Assembly (NCBI GenBank): GCA_024236015.1
Contig: JACKLK010000001.1
Coordinates: forward strand, 682,001 to 746,000
DNA from: Rhodoferax sp.
Lineage (GTDB): Bacteria; Pseudomonadota; Gammaproteobacteria; Burkholderiales; Burkholderiaceae_C
Length of the DNA stretch: 64,000 nucleotides
Direction of reading: 5' to 3'
Both the position numbers and the translations under genes were made by a program. Below are positions 45,802 to 56,179 of this stretch, piece by piece. The notes under the pieces are model-generated. The model did no database searches and was not told the DNA's origin. It saw only the letters and a list, made by a program, of their open reading frames with translations. Numbering within the stretch: position 1 is the first letter of the stretch; every line of letters starts with the position of its first letter.

Positions 45802-46404
45802 ATGGCATTGCAGCAGCTTGTCGAGCAGACGGTGACCGGGTTGGGTTACGAGCTGGTCGAGATCGAGCGGCTGGCAGGGGGCCTTTTGCGCATCACGATC
45901 GATCTGCCGTGGGAGCCGCAGGCTCGCGACGCGGCAGCTCCGGCGCAGTTCGTCACGGTCGAGGATTGCGAGAAGGTGACGCGCCAGCTGCAGTTTGCGC
46001 TGGAGGTCGACGGTATCGAATACCGGCGCCTGGAAGTGTCGTCACCCGGCATCGACCGGCTGTTGCGCGGGGAGAAGGATTTCGAGCGCTTCGAGGGCTC
46101 CGAGGTCGATATCACGCTCAAGGCGGCTGTCGGCGCGGCGGCCCAGGGCCAGGTGAATGCGAATCGCAAGAAGTTTCGCGGCACGCTCGAGCGGGTCGTG
46201 GCGGCCGATGGCAGCCCCGCGGGCTGGCAGGTGGTCTGGAGCGATGCGCCCAAGGTCAAGCCGGGGCAGCGGGTCAGCAAGCATCGGGCGCCCGCGCCGC
46301 TGCAGTCGCTCGGATTCGTGCTCGATGAGGTGCGCGAGGCTCGCCTCGCGCCGCTGGTGAATTTCAAGGGCCGTGGTGCTGCCACGGGTGCGGTCGAAGG
46401 TTGA
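45802..46404 (+). CDS. rimP: Ribosome maturation factor RimP
   Basis: Cytosolic assembly factor for the 30S subunit. The 200-residue protein has the family core ELVEIERLAGGLLRITID, VEDCEKVTRQLQFALEVDGI and LEVSSPGIDRLLRGEKDFERFEG. An Ala-rich insert (about 110-160) enlarges the C-terminal SH3-like domain compared with E. coli. The ATG at 45802 is preferred over an upstream in-frame TTG that lies in the terminator. It is the first gene of the rimP-nusA-infB-rbfA-truB operon. Confidence 0.93.
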   Translation: MALQQLVEQTVTGLGYELVEIERLAGGLLRITIDLPWEPQARDAAAPAQFVTVEDCEKVTRQLQFALEVDGIEYRRLEVSSPGIDRLLRGEKDFERFEGSEVDITLKAAVGAAAQGQVNANRKKFRGTLERVVAADGSPAGWQVVWSDAPKVKPGQRVSKHRAPAPLQSLGFVLDEVREARLAPLVNFKGRGAATGAVEG

Positions 46405-46497
46405 GCAGGGTCGTTGCCGTGTTGTTGCGGCTGGCGGTGGGCCGCGGTGGGCTTTCCAGGCGGTCCTGGATTTGGATTGAAACGGGAGTGGAGTGAC

Positions 46498-47994
46498 ATG
46501 AATCGCGAAATGTTGATGTTGGTGGAAGCCATCTCGCGCGAGAAGAGCGTCGAGCGTGACGTCGTGTTTGCGGCGGTCGAGGCCGCCTTGGCCCAGGCCA
46601 CCAAGAAGCTCTACTCGGGCGACGTGGACATCCGCGTGGCCGTCGACCGGGATACCGGCGCCTACGAGACCTTCCGGCGCTGGCACGTGGTGCCCGACGA
46701 AGCCGGTCTGCAGCTGCCCGACCAGGAAATCCTGTTGTTCGAAGCGCAGGAACAGATTCCCGACATCGAGGTCGACGAATACATCGAGGAGCCGGTCGAG
46801 TCCGTGCCGATCGGCCGTATCGGCGCCATGGCGGCCAAGCAGGTCATCCTGCAGAAGATCCGCGACGCCGAGCGCGAGATGCTGCTCAACGACTTCATGT
46901 CGCGTGGCGAGAAGATATTTGTCGGCACCGTCAAGCGCATGGACAAGGGCGACATCATCGTCGAGAGCGGCCGGGTCGAAGGCCGGTTGCGCCGCAGCGA
47001 GATGATCCCCAAGGAGAACCTGCGCTCCGGCGACCGGGTGCGCGCCATGATCATGGAAGTCGACCTGACGCTGCGCGGCGCGCCCATCATCCTGTCGCGT
47101 TCGGCGCCGGAGTTCATGATCGAGCTGTTCCGCACCGAGGTGCCGGAGATCGAGCAAGGCCTGCTGGAGATCAAGTCCTGCGCCCGCGACCCGGGTTCGC
47201 GCGCCAAGATCGCCGTCCTGTCGCATGACAAGCGGGTCGACCCGATCGGCACCTGCGTCGGCGTGCGCGGCACCCGCGTCAACGGCGTCACCAACGAACT
47301 CGCCGGCGAGCGTGTCGACATCGTGTTGTGGAGCGAGGATCCGGCGCAGTTCGTCATCGGCGCGCTGGCCCCGGCCAACGTGTCTTCCATCGTCGTGGAC
47401 GAGGAGCGCCACGCCATGGACGTGGTGGTCGACGAGGAGAACCTGGCGATCGCGATCGGCCGTGGCGGCCAGAACGTGCGCCTGGCGTCCGAGCTGACCG
47501 GCTGGAAGATCAACATCATGGACGCCAACGAGTCGGCCCAGAAGCTGGCCGACGAGACCGATTCCGGCCGTCGCCTGTTCATGGAAAAACTCGACGTCGA
47601 CGAGGAGATCGCCGACATCCTGATCGCCGAGGGTTTCACCAGCCTGGAAGAGGTGGCCTACGTGCCGCTGCAGGAGATGCTCGAGATCGAGAGCTTCGAC
47701 GAAGACACGGTCAACGAACTGCGTACCCGCGCAAAGGACGCGCTCTTGACCATGGAAATCGCGCACGAGGAAAATGTCGACGCGGTTTCGCAGGATCTGC
47801 GCGAGCTCGAGGGCCTGACCCCGGAGCTGATCGGCATGCTGGCCGACAAGGGCGTCCATTCGCTGGACGACCTGGCCGACCTGGCCGTGGATGAACTCAC
47901 TGAAATCACCGGCCAGTCCGAGGACGACGCCAAGGCTCTGATCATGAAGGCGCGTGAACATTGGTTCACGGACGAGCCCGCCTCGCAAGAGTGA
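46498..47994 (+). CDS. nusA: Transcription termination/antitermination factor NusA
   Basis: RNA-polymerase-bound elongation factor that modulates pausing, Rho and intrinsic termination, and antitermination. The 498 residues contain an N-terminal polymerase-binding domain (MNREMLMLVEAISREKSVE), S1 domain (about 135-200), two KH domains (IGTCVGVRGTRVNGV, IAIGRGGQNVRLA) and two C-terminal acidic repeats (from about 370). The frame is open upstream only in the rimP-nusA gap; GTGGAGTG precedes the ATG at 46498. NusA may act on the leader terminator of its own operon. Confidence 0.96.
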   Translation: MNREMLMLVEAISREKSVERDVVFAAVEAALAQATKKLYSGDVDIRVAVDRDTGAYETFRRWHVVPDEAGLQLPDQEILLFEAQEQIPDIEVDEYIEEPVESVPIGRIGAMAAKQVILQKIRDAEREMLLNDFMSRGEKIFVGTVKRMDKGDIIVESGRVEGRLRRSEMIPKENLRSGDRVRAMIMEVDLTLRGAPIILSRSAPEFMIELFRTEVPEIEQGLLEIKSCARDPGSRAKIAVLSHDKRVDPIGTCVGVRGTRVNGVTNELAGERVDIVLWSEDPAQFVIGALAPANVSSIVVDEERHAMDVVVDEENLAIAIGRGGQNVRLASELTGWKINIMDANESAQKLADETDSGRRLFMEKLDVDEEIADILIAEGFTSLEEVAYVPLQEMLEIESFDEDTVNELRTRAKDALLTMEIAHEENVDAVSQDLRELEGLTPELIGMLADKGVHSLDDLADLAVDELTEITGQSEDDAKALIMKAREHWFTDEPASQE

Positions 47995-48074
47995 TGATCA
48001 TGCGACAACAGATTCAGTGAAGGCTAACAATTGCCCGTAGCGCTTGTTATGCCGAACAAAAGGTAGCACAACAT

Positions 48075-50948
48075 ATGTCCAGTACGACAGTCGCCGAGTT
48101 CGCCAACGAACTCAAGAAATCCACCGCAACGCTGCTTGAGCAACTCAAGGCCGCAGGCGTGCCCAAGACTCAAGCGACCGATCCCGTGACCGAGGCGGAC
48201 AAGCACAGCCTGCTCAACTATCTGCATACCAGCCACGGCACGGCGACGTCCGAGCGCAAGAAGATCACGCTGGTCAAGAAGCAGACCACCGAGATCAAGC
48301 AGGCCGATGCCTCGGGCAAGGCGCGCACGATCCAGGTCGAGGTGCGCAAGAAGCGCACCTTCATCCGGCGTGACGAAGGTGTGGAGGCCGAGGCGCCCGC
48401 ACCGGTCGAGGCTGCGGCGCCCGCCGCCGCGCCGGCCCAGCCGGTGGTGGACAACGCGGAGCTGTCGCGCCGCGAGGAAGAGGCGCGTCGCCAGGCCGAA
48501 CTGATCCGCCGCCAGGAGGAAGACCTGGCCGAGAAACGCCGCCAGCGCGAAGAGCAGGAATCCAAGGCGCGCGCCGCCTCCGAGGCCGCCGCCGCGAATG
48601 CCGCTGCCGCCGCTGCCGCCAACAAGAAGGCCCTGGCCGCCGTGTCCGAAGGCGCGTCCGACGAGCGCGCGTCCGATGACCGCGCAGCGGAAGAGGCCGC
48701 CGCCAAGTCGGCGGAGAAGGAACGCGCCGACGCCAAGCAAAAGGCCGCCGCGCAAGCCAAGGCGCGTGCGGACGAGGAAGCCGCCCGCGCCGCCGACCTG
48801 AGCGAGCGCCGGCGCAAGGCCGAGGCCGAGGCCGCGGCCATCCGCGAGATGCTGGCCACGCCCAAGAGCGTGCAGGTCGCCAAGAAGCCGGAGGAGGCCA
48901 AGCCCGCCGCCAAGGGCACGCTGCACAAGCCGGCCGTGGGCAGCGCCGTGGCGCGCGCCAAGCCGGGTGGCACCGCCAGCCCGGGCGCTGCGCCCGGATC
49001 CGGCAAGGAAGTCAAGTCGGCCAAGCTCTCGAGCAGCTGGGCTGGCGATCCGTCCAAGAAGAAGGCGATCCCGACCCGTGGCGACACGGGCGGCGGCCGC
49101 GGCAACTGGCGCGGCGGACCGCGCGGGCGCCGTGGCAGCCATGACCGTGGTGGCCACAGCGACGAGCGCATGTCGGCGCCGGTCGAGTTCCGCGCCATCG
49201 AGGTGCACGTGCCCGAGACCATCACCGTCGGCGAACTGGCCCACAAGATGGCGGTCAAGGCATCCGAGGTGATCAAGCACCTGATGAAGCTGGGCCAGAT
49301 GGTGACCATCAACCAGGCGCTGGACCAGGACACCGCGATGATCGTGGTCGAGGAAATGGGCCACACGGCCGTCGTGGCCGCGCTCGACGATCCGGAGGCC
49401 TTCACCGACGAGGAATCGAGCCAGACCGAAGGCGAGGCACTGCCACGCGCGCCGGTGGTCACCGTCATGGGCCACGTCGATCACGGCAAGACCTCCTTGC
49501 TCGACTACATCCGCACGGCCAAGGTCGCCGCGGGCGAGGCCGGCGGCATCACCCAGCACATCGGTGCCTACCATGTGGAAACGCCGCGCGGCATGATCTC
49601 GTTCCTGGATACCCCGGGTCACGAGGCGTTCACCGCCATGCGTGCCCGTGGCGCCAAGGCCACCGACATCGTGATCCTGGTGGTCGCGGCCGACGACGGC
49701 GTGATGCCGCAGACGCGCGAAGCCATCAAGCACGCCAAGGCGGCCAACGTGCCGCTGGTGGTGGCGATCAACAAGATCGACAAGCCCGGCGCCAATCCGG
49801 ACCGGGTCAAGAACGAGCTGGTGTCCGAGGAGGTCATCCCCGAGGAGCTGGGCGGCAACTCGCCGTTCGTGCCGGTGTCGGCCAAGACCGGCGAGGGCAT
49901 CGACGCGCTGCTCGAGCAGGTGCTGCTGCAGGCCGAGGTGCTCGAGCTCAAGGCGCCGGTGGAAGCCATGGCCAAGGGCATCGTCATCGAGGCCCGGCTG
50001 GACAAGGGCCGCGGCCCGGTGGCCACGGTGCTGGTGCAGTCCGGCACGCTGGAGACCGGCAACATCGTGCTGGCCGGCTCGACCTACGGCAAGGTCCGTG
50101 CGATGCTGGACGAGAACGGCCGTTCGATCAAGTCGGCCGGCCCGTCCATCCCGGTCGAGATCCAGGGCCTGACCGAAGTGCCGCAGGCCGGCGACGAGTT
50201 CATGGTGCTGCCGGAAGAGCGGCGCGCGCGCGAGATCGCGACCTACCGCGCCGGACGTTTCCACAACACCAAGCTGGCCAAGCAGCAGGCGGCCAAGCTC
50301 GAGAACATCTTCACCGACATGACGGCGGGCGAGGTCAAGTCCCTGCCCATCATCGTCAAGGCCGACGTGCAGGGTTCGCAGGAGGCTTTGTCCCAGAGCC
50401 TGCTCAAGCTCTCGACCGACGAGGTCAAGGTGCAGCTGGTCTATGCCGGTGTCGGTGGCGTGACCGAGTCGGACGTCAACCTGGCGATCGCGTCCAAGGG
50501 CGTGGTCATCGGCTTCAATGTGCGCGCCGACGTGGGTGCGCGCAAGCTGGCCGAGAACAACGGTGTCGACATCCGCTACTACAACATCATCTACGACGCC
50601 GTGGACGAGCTCAAGGCCGCGATGTCGGGCATGCTGACGCCGGACAAGAAAGAGGAAGTCATCGGTACCGCCGAGATCCGCCAGGTGTTCAAGGTCAGCA
50701 AGATCGGCTCCATCGCCGGCTGCATGGTCACCTCGGGTGTGGTCCGCCGCAATGCGCGCCTGCGCCTGCTGCGCGACAACACGGTCATCTTCACCGGTGA
50801 ACTCGAGTCGCTCAAGCGGTTCAAGGACGACGTGCGCGAGGTCAAGGAAGGTTTCGAGTGTGGCTTGAACATCAAGAACTACAACGACATCCAGGAAAGC
50901 GACCAGCTCGAGTTCTTCGAAATCCGCGAAGTGGCGCGGACGCTGTAA
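48075..50948 (+). CDS. infB: Translation initiation factor IF-2
   Basis: GTPase that recruits initiator tRNA to the 30S subunit and promotes subunit joining. The 957-residue protein begins with the IF2_N domain (VAEFANELKKSTATLLEQLKAAG). A long low-complexity Ala/Glu/Arg/Lys region (about 100-370) includes a Gly/Arg patch, and a second IF2_N domain precedes the GTPase core. G-motifs are GHVDHGKTS (466-474), DTPGHEAF and NKIDKP. Domains II to C2 complete the protein. It lies 80 bases after nusA in the usual order. Confidence 0.97.
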   Translation: MSSTTVAEFANELKKSTATLLEQLKAAGVPKTQATDPVTEADKHSLLNYLHTSHGTATSERKKITLVKKQTTEIKQADASGKARTIQVEVRKKRTFIRRDEGVEAEAPAPVEAAAPAAAPAQPVVDNAELSRREEEARRQAELIRRQEEDLAEKRRQREEQESKARAASEAAAANAAAAAAANKKALAAVSEGASDERASDDRAAEEAAAKSAEKERADAKQKAAAQAKARADEEAARAADLSERRRKAEAEAAAIREMLATPKSVQVAKKPEEAKPAAKGTLHKPAVGSAVARAKPGGTASPGAAPGSGKEVKSAKLSSSWAGDPSKKKAIPTRGDTGGGRGNWRGGPRGRRGSHDRGGHSDERMSAPVEFRAIEVHVPETITVGELAHKMAVKASEVIKHLMKLGQMVTINQALDQDTAMIVVEEMGHTAVVAALDDPEAFTDEESSQTEGEALPRAPVVTVMGHVDHGKTSLLDYIRTAKVAAGEAGGITQHIGAYHVETPRGMISFLDTPGHEAFTAMRARGAKATDIVILVVAADDGVMPQTREAIKHAKAANVPLVVAINKIDKPGANPDRVKNELVSEEVIPEELGGNSPFVPVSAKTGEGIDALLEQVLLQAEVLELKAPVEAMAKGIVIEARLDKGRGPVATVLVQSGTLETGNIVLAGSTYGKVRAMLDENGRSIKSAGPSIPVEIQGLTEVPQAGDEFMVLPEERRAREIATYRAGRFHNTKLAKQQAAKLENIFTDMTAGEVKSLPIIVKADVQGSQEALSQSLLKLSTDEVKVQLVYAGVGGVTESDVNLAIASKGVVIGFNVRADVGARKLAENNGVDIRYYNIIYDAVDELKAAMSGMLTPDKKEEVIGTAEIRQVFKVSKIGSIAGCMVTSGVVRRNARLRLLRDNTVIFTGELESLKRFKDDVREVKEGFECGLNIKNYNDIQESDQLEFFEIREVARTL

Positions 50949-50967
50949 GCACGGGCAAGCCGGCATC

Positions 50968-51339
50968 GTGGCACGCAAGTCCGCAACCCCCAACCGCGCC
51001 TTCAAGGTGGCCGATCAGATCCAGCGTGACCTGACGGAGCTGATCGCGCGCGAGTTGAAGGATCCGCGGGTGGGCATGGTCACGATCCAGGCGGTGGAAG
51101 TCACGCCCGACTACGCCCATGCCAAGGTGTTCTTCAGCCTGCTGCAGGGCGACCCGGCGCAGACGCAGGAGGGCCTGAACCAGGCCGCCGGCTTCCTGCG
51201 CGCGGGCCTGTTCAAGCGCCTGCACATCCACACCGTGCCCACCCTGCATTTCGTGTTCGACCGCACCTCCGAACGTGCCGCCGACATGAATGCGCTCATC
51301 GCGCAGGCCGTCGCCTCGCGTTCCAAGAACGAGGACTGA
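50968..51339 (+). CDS. rbfA: Ribosome-binding factor A
   Basis: Cold-shock-related 30S maturation factor with a KH-like fold (123 residues). Family segments are NRAFKVADQIQRDLTELIARELKDPRVGMVTI and HIHTVPTLHFVFDRTSERA. The start codon is GTG at 50968 (MARKSATPN), 19 bases after infB. A short palindromic gap separates it from truB. Confidence 0.95.
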   Translation: MARKSATPNRAFKVADQIQRDLTELIARELKDPRVGMVTIQAVEVTPDYAHAKVFFSLLQGDPAQTQEGLNQAAGFLRAGLFKRLHIHTVPTLHFVFDRTSERAADMNALIAQAVASRSKNED

Positions 51340-51373
51340 ACAAGCGGGGTCAGAATCCAATTTCCTGATTGGG

Positions 51374-51394
51374 CGCTGGCCGGCAGAGCCAGCG
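51374..51394. repeat. Palindromic element between rbfA and truB
   Basis: CGCTGGC-CGGCAGA-GCCAGCG forms a perfect seven-pair hairpin. Just upstream, GGGGTCAGAATCCAATTTCC contains CCAAT...ATTGG. The whole resembles repetitive extragenic palindromes that start with GGGGTCAG, by recall only. It lies immediately before the possible truB starts. Confidence 0.6.
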
Positions 51395-51416
51395 TATGGG
51401 AAACAGACCTGACAAC

Positions 51417-52358
51417 ATGGGGCGCCAGCAACGCGTGCAGCGCCGCGCGGTGCACGGACTGCTGCTGCTCGACAAGCCGCTGGGCCTGTCGAGCAACCAG
51501 GCGCTGCAAAAGGCCAAGTGGCTGCTGCGCGCCGAGAAGGCCGGCCACACGGGCACGCTCGACCCGCTGGCCACCGGCGTGTTGCCGCTGTGTTTCGGCG
51601 CAGCCACCAAGTTCAGCCAGTTGCACCTGGACGCCGACAAGACCTATGACGCGGTCGCCCGGCTGGGCATCACGACGACGACCGGCGACGCCGAAGGCGA
51701 GCACGTGCAGGTGCGCCCGGTGGCCGTCGACGCCGATGCGCTGGCACGGGTGCAGGCCCGCTTCACCGGCCCGATCGCGCAGACCCCGCCCATGCACAGC
51801 GCATTGAAGAAGGACGGCAAGCCCCTGTACGAATACGCGCGTGCCGGCATCGATGTCGAGCGCAAGCCGCGCCAGGTCGTGATCCATGCGCTGGAGCTGA
51901 CGCTGTCCGAGGATGCCGGCGGGCCTTCGCTCATGATGCGGGTGCGTTGCAGCAAGGGCACCTACATCCGCACACTGGCGCAGGATATCGGCGAGGCACT
52001 GGGCTGCGGCGCCCACCTGACGCTGCTGCGCCGCATCGAGACCGGCGGGTTTCAACTGGATGCGTGTGTCGCGCTGGACGCGCTCGAGCAGATGGGCGAG
52101 GCCGAACGGCTGGCGCGACTGCTGCCGGTGGAGACCCTGCTGCGCGATCACGTGCCGGTCACACTGCCGGCGCAAGATGCGGGGCGATTCCTCAGCGGCG
52201 TGCGCCGGCGCGGCCCCTGGCCGGACAACCCCCGCGTGGCGGTGTTCGGGCAGACCCCTCATGCCTTGCTGGGTTCTGCCCACGTGCGTGCCGGCGAGCT
52301 GATCCCCGACCGCCTGCTGAGCCCGCTCGAGATCGAGCAAACCCTGGCCGGCCACTGA
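51417..52358 (+). CDS. truB: tRNA pseudouridine-55 synthase
   Basis: Isomerises U55 in the T-loop of nearly all elongator tRNAs and helps tRNA folding. The 313-residue protein has LLLLDKPLGLSSNQAL, the GHTGTLDPLATGVLPLC motif with the catalytic Asp, TTTTGDAEGE, and CSKGTYIRTLAQDIGEALG. The start is uncertain: ATG at 51417 (MGRQQRVQRRAVHG) fits the family, while an ATG at 51396 adds seven residues directly after the hairpin; neither has a clear ribosome-binding site. It is the last gene of the translation block before typA. Confidence 0.93.
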   Translation: MGRQQRVQRRAVHGLLLLDKPLGLSSNQALQKAKWLLRAEKAGHTGTLDPLATGVLPLCFGAATKFSQLHLDADKTYDAVARLGITTTTGDAEGEHVQVRPVAVDADALARVQARFTGPIAQTPPMHSALKKDGKPLYEYARAGIDVERKPRQVVIHALELTLSEDAGGPSLMMRVRCSKGTYIRTLAQDIGEALGCGAHLTLLRRIETGGFQLDACVALDALEQMGEAERLARLLPVETLLRDHVPVTLPAQDAGRFLSGVRRRGPWPDNPRVAVFGQTPHALLGSAHVRAGELIPDRLLSPLEIEQTLAGH

Positions 52359-52389
52359 ATTTCCGAAAAAAGTATCCCGAAAGACCACC

Positions 52390-54222
<1,833 letters not shown>

Positions 54223-54283
54223 TGCTCTTGCCGGACGGGGCGGGGCCAGCGAGCGGCACCACCCGCGCGGCAGGGCATCTCGC

Positions 54284-54652
54284 TCAGTGGTGGCGCACGC
54301 CGCTGGTGCGGTGGCGGAACAAGGGGTTGGACTTCGGAAACAGCTGGCTGATGCGGGCCAGCGAACCCCGTGCATGCGATTCGCCCCGGGTGGTGGCAAT
54401 GGCATGCATCAGCGCCGATCGCGTGTACCACAGCGCTTCGAGGTCGGCTGCGAACAGGATCTGGCGCTCCACCTGCGCCAGGTCGGCACCCGCGTCATCG
54501 CCCAGGGCCGCCAGCATGGCCCGGCGGATGCCGTCGACATCGCCTTCTTCTTGCGCGTTCGCGGGCCCGCGCAACAAGCCGAACAGGCTGTCGCGCAGCT
54601 TGGTTCCGACCAGCCTGGTGCGCGCCAGGCGAGTGCTTGTTGCCGGCTTCAT
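54284..54652 (-). CDS. Hypothetical protein, possible small basic cytosolic protein
   Basis: No family recognised. The 122-residue reading begins MKPATSTRLARTRLVGTKLRD and is largely helical, with an acidic central region (NAQEEGDVDGIRRAMLAALGDDAGADLAQVERQ split across helices) and a basic tail ending RHRTSGVRHH. It lies between convergent typA and the downstream end of smpB, and would be read after smpB on the same strand with a 139-base gap. A longer GTG-initiated version to 54742 is possible. Support is only the open frame and plausible composition, so it could be spurious. Confidence 0.5.
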   Translation of the reverse strand: MKPATSTRLARTRLVGTKLRDSLFGLLRGPANAQEEGDVDGIRRAMLAALGDDAGADLAQVERQILFAADLEALWYTRSALMHAIATTRGESHARGSLARISQLFPKSNPLFRHRTSGVRHH

Positions 54653-54791
54653 GATGCTTGCATTCTGAACCGCGACGCCGCTGCAGGCAAGTGCGGCGGT
54701 CAGGCACCGCAGGCCCGGGCGCGGGCATGGGGCCAGGTCCACGCCCTGCGTGGGGTGCTGCGAGGGATGGACCCGAGCCTCTTGACCCGGT

Positions 54792-55280
54792 TCACTTGTG
54801 GCGTGTCTTCATCGCGCGTTCGACCTCGCGCTTGCCTTCGCGGTCCTTGATCGTGTCGCGCTTGTCGTGTTCGGCCTTGCCCTTGGCCAGCGCGATCTCG
54901 CACTTGACCTTGCCGGCCTTCCAGTGCAGGTTGATCGGCACCAGCGTGTAGCCTTTCTGCTCGACCTTGCCGACCAGCCGCTTGATCTCCTCCTTGTGCA
55001 TCAGCAGCTTCTTGGTGCGGACCTTGTCCGGGCTGACGTGGGTCGAGGCCGTGCCCAGCGGGTTGATCTGGCAGCCGATCAGGAACAGTTCGCCCTCGCG
55101 GATCACGACATAACCGTCGGTCAGCTGCACCTTGCCGGCGCGCAGGGACTTGACCTCCCAGCCTTCGAGCACCAGGCCGGCCTCGAACCGCTCCTCGAAG
55201 AAGTAGTTGTAGGCCGCCTTCTTGTTGTCGGCGATGCGGGAGGATTTCTGCGCTGCGGATTCGGAGTTCTTTTTTGCCAT
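54792..55280 (-). CDS. smpB: SsrA-binding protein SmpB
   Basis: Partner of tmRNA in trans-translation, rescuing stalled ribosomes. The 162 residues contain IADNKKAAYNYFFEERFEAGLVLEGWEVKSLRAGK, NPLGTASTH, and the C-terminal KREVERAMK helix that enters the mRNA channel. The ATG at 55280 is clear. It is divergent from ratA, a common proteobacterial pairing. No ssrA gene was found in the window. Confidence 0.96.
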   Translation of the reverse strand: MAKKNSESAAQKSSRIADNKKAAYNYFFEERFEAGLVLEGWEVKSLRAGKVQLTDGYVVIREGELFLIGCQINPLGTASTHVSPDKVRTKKLLMHKEEIKRLVGKVEQKGYTLVPINLHWKAGKVKCEIALAKGKAEHDKRDTIKDREGKREVERAMKTRHK

Positions 55281-55323
55281 GGGTGCAAGATGGGGGTTGT
55301 CTATCGTGCGAACAAGGCTTGTC

Positions 55324-55329
55324 TACAAT
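55324..55329 (+). promoter_or_regulatory. Candidate -10 of ratA-rnfH
   Basis: TACAAT, 20 bases before the ratA start in the 69-base divergent smpB/ratA gap. No convincing -35 at standard spacing. Confidence 0.35.
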
Positions 55330-55349
55330 CCTGCGCATTCCCGCATTCT

Positions 55350-55793
55350 ATGAAAACAGTCCACAAGTCGGTCCTGATCTGGTATCACCCTCAGGAAATG
55401 TATGCGTTGGTCACCGATGTGGCTTCCTATCCGCAGTTCCTTCCCTGGTGCGACCATGCCAACGTGCTCGAAGAGCACGAGGACGGCATGACGGCCGAGA
55501 TCGGCATCTCGATCGGCGGCGTGCGCCAGACCTTCACCACCCGCAACCGGCATACGGCCGACCGCGCGGTCGACCTGCAACTGGTCCGCGGCCCGTTCTC
55601 CCGGCTCGAAGGTCACTGGAAGTTCTCGCCGCTGGGCGATGGCGCCGAGCGGGCCTGCCGGGTCGAACTGAACCTGGACTACGGGTTCGACAACGTGGCG
55701 CTGGGCAAGCTCGTCGGTCCGGTGTTCGACCGCATCGCCGCCAGCCTCGTGGATGCGTTCGTCAAGCGGGCACAGCAGGTCTACGGAGCCTGA
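55350..55793 (+). CDS. ratA: RatA-family SRPBCC protein (Coq10-like)
   Basis: A 147-residue START-like (SRPBCC) protein. Family members are annotated as a ribosome-association toxin in E. coli and as ubiquinone-binding Coq10 homologues elsewhere. Typical segments are YHPQEMYALVTDVASYPQFLPWC, TTRNR, and FKFSPL-like WKFSPLGDG with the C-terminal amphipathic helix FDRIAASLVDAFVKRAQQVYG. It is followed six bases later by rnfH and is divergent from smpB. Whether it acts as a toxin here cannot be judged from sequence. Confidence 0.92.
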   Translation: MKTVHKSVLIWYHPQEMYALVTDVASYPQFLPWCDHANVLEEHEDGMTAEIGISIGGVRQTFTTRNRHTADRAVDLQLVRGPFSRLEGHWKFSPLGDGAERACRVELNLDYGFDNVALGKLVGPVFDRIAASLVDAFVKRAQQVYGA

Positions 55794-55799
55794 GGCGCC

Positions 55800-56138
55800 A
55801 TGTCGATCCGGGTCACGCTGGTGTTTTCGCCCGGCCCGCGCATGGTGCACGAGGAAGCGCTGGACCTGCCCCCAGGCTCGACCGTCCGGCAAGCCCTGCA
55901 GGGCGCCGCGGCGCTGCTCGATCGCCATGGTTTTGCGCCCGGCCCCGGCCTGGCGTTCGGCATCTGGGGGCGCAAGGTCGATGCCGGCCGCCGGCTCGAA
56001 GACGGCGACCGGCTGGAGCTGTACCGGCCGCTGCGGGTCGATCCCAAGGTGGCCCGGCGGGCCCGGTTCGAGGCCCAGGGCGCGGGGCCGGCCGGCTTGT
56101 TCGCGCGCCGGCGTCCGGGCGCCAAGGCGGGTTACTGA
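55800..56138 (+). CDS. rnfH: RnfH family ubiquitin-like protein
   Basis: Small beta-grasp protein (112 residues) of the RnfH/UPF0125 family, normally encoded beside ratA. Recognisable are ALDLPPGSTVRQALQGA, FGIWGRKVDAGRRLEDGDRLELYRPLRVDPKVARRAR. Function is not established, and no rnf electron-transport genes are near. It shares an operon with ratA. The basic Gly/Ala-rich C-terminal tail is longer than in E. coli. Confidence 0.9.
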   Translation: MSIRVTLVFSPGPRMVHEEALDLPPGSTVRQALQGAAALLDRHGFAPGPGLAFGIWGRKVDAGRRLEDGDRLELYRPLRVDPKVARRARFEAQGAGPAGLFARRRPGAKAGY

Positions 56139-56161
56139 CGCGCCAACCGGGTGGTGGCGCC

Positions 56162-56172
56162 GGGGGGGGGGG
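56162..56172. repeat. Poly-G tract of 11 bases
   Basis: Homopolymer run in the short gap between convergent rnfH and the DUF4124 gene, eight bases beyond the latter's stop. It is outside coding sequence and outside promoters. Confidence 0.9.
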
Positions 56173-56179
56173 CCGGTCG

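Noticed and set aside
45751..46404. TTG start at 45751 for rimP
   Set aside because: It lies within the leader terminator; the ATG at 45802 gives the conserved start of RimP.
55350..56138. ratA-rnfH as a classical two-gene toxin-antitoxin pair
   Set aside because: The pair is a widely conserved chromosomal arrangement; toxicity of RatA is context-dependent and its Coq10-like fold suggests a quinone role, so no TA system is claimed.
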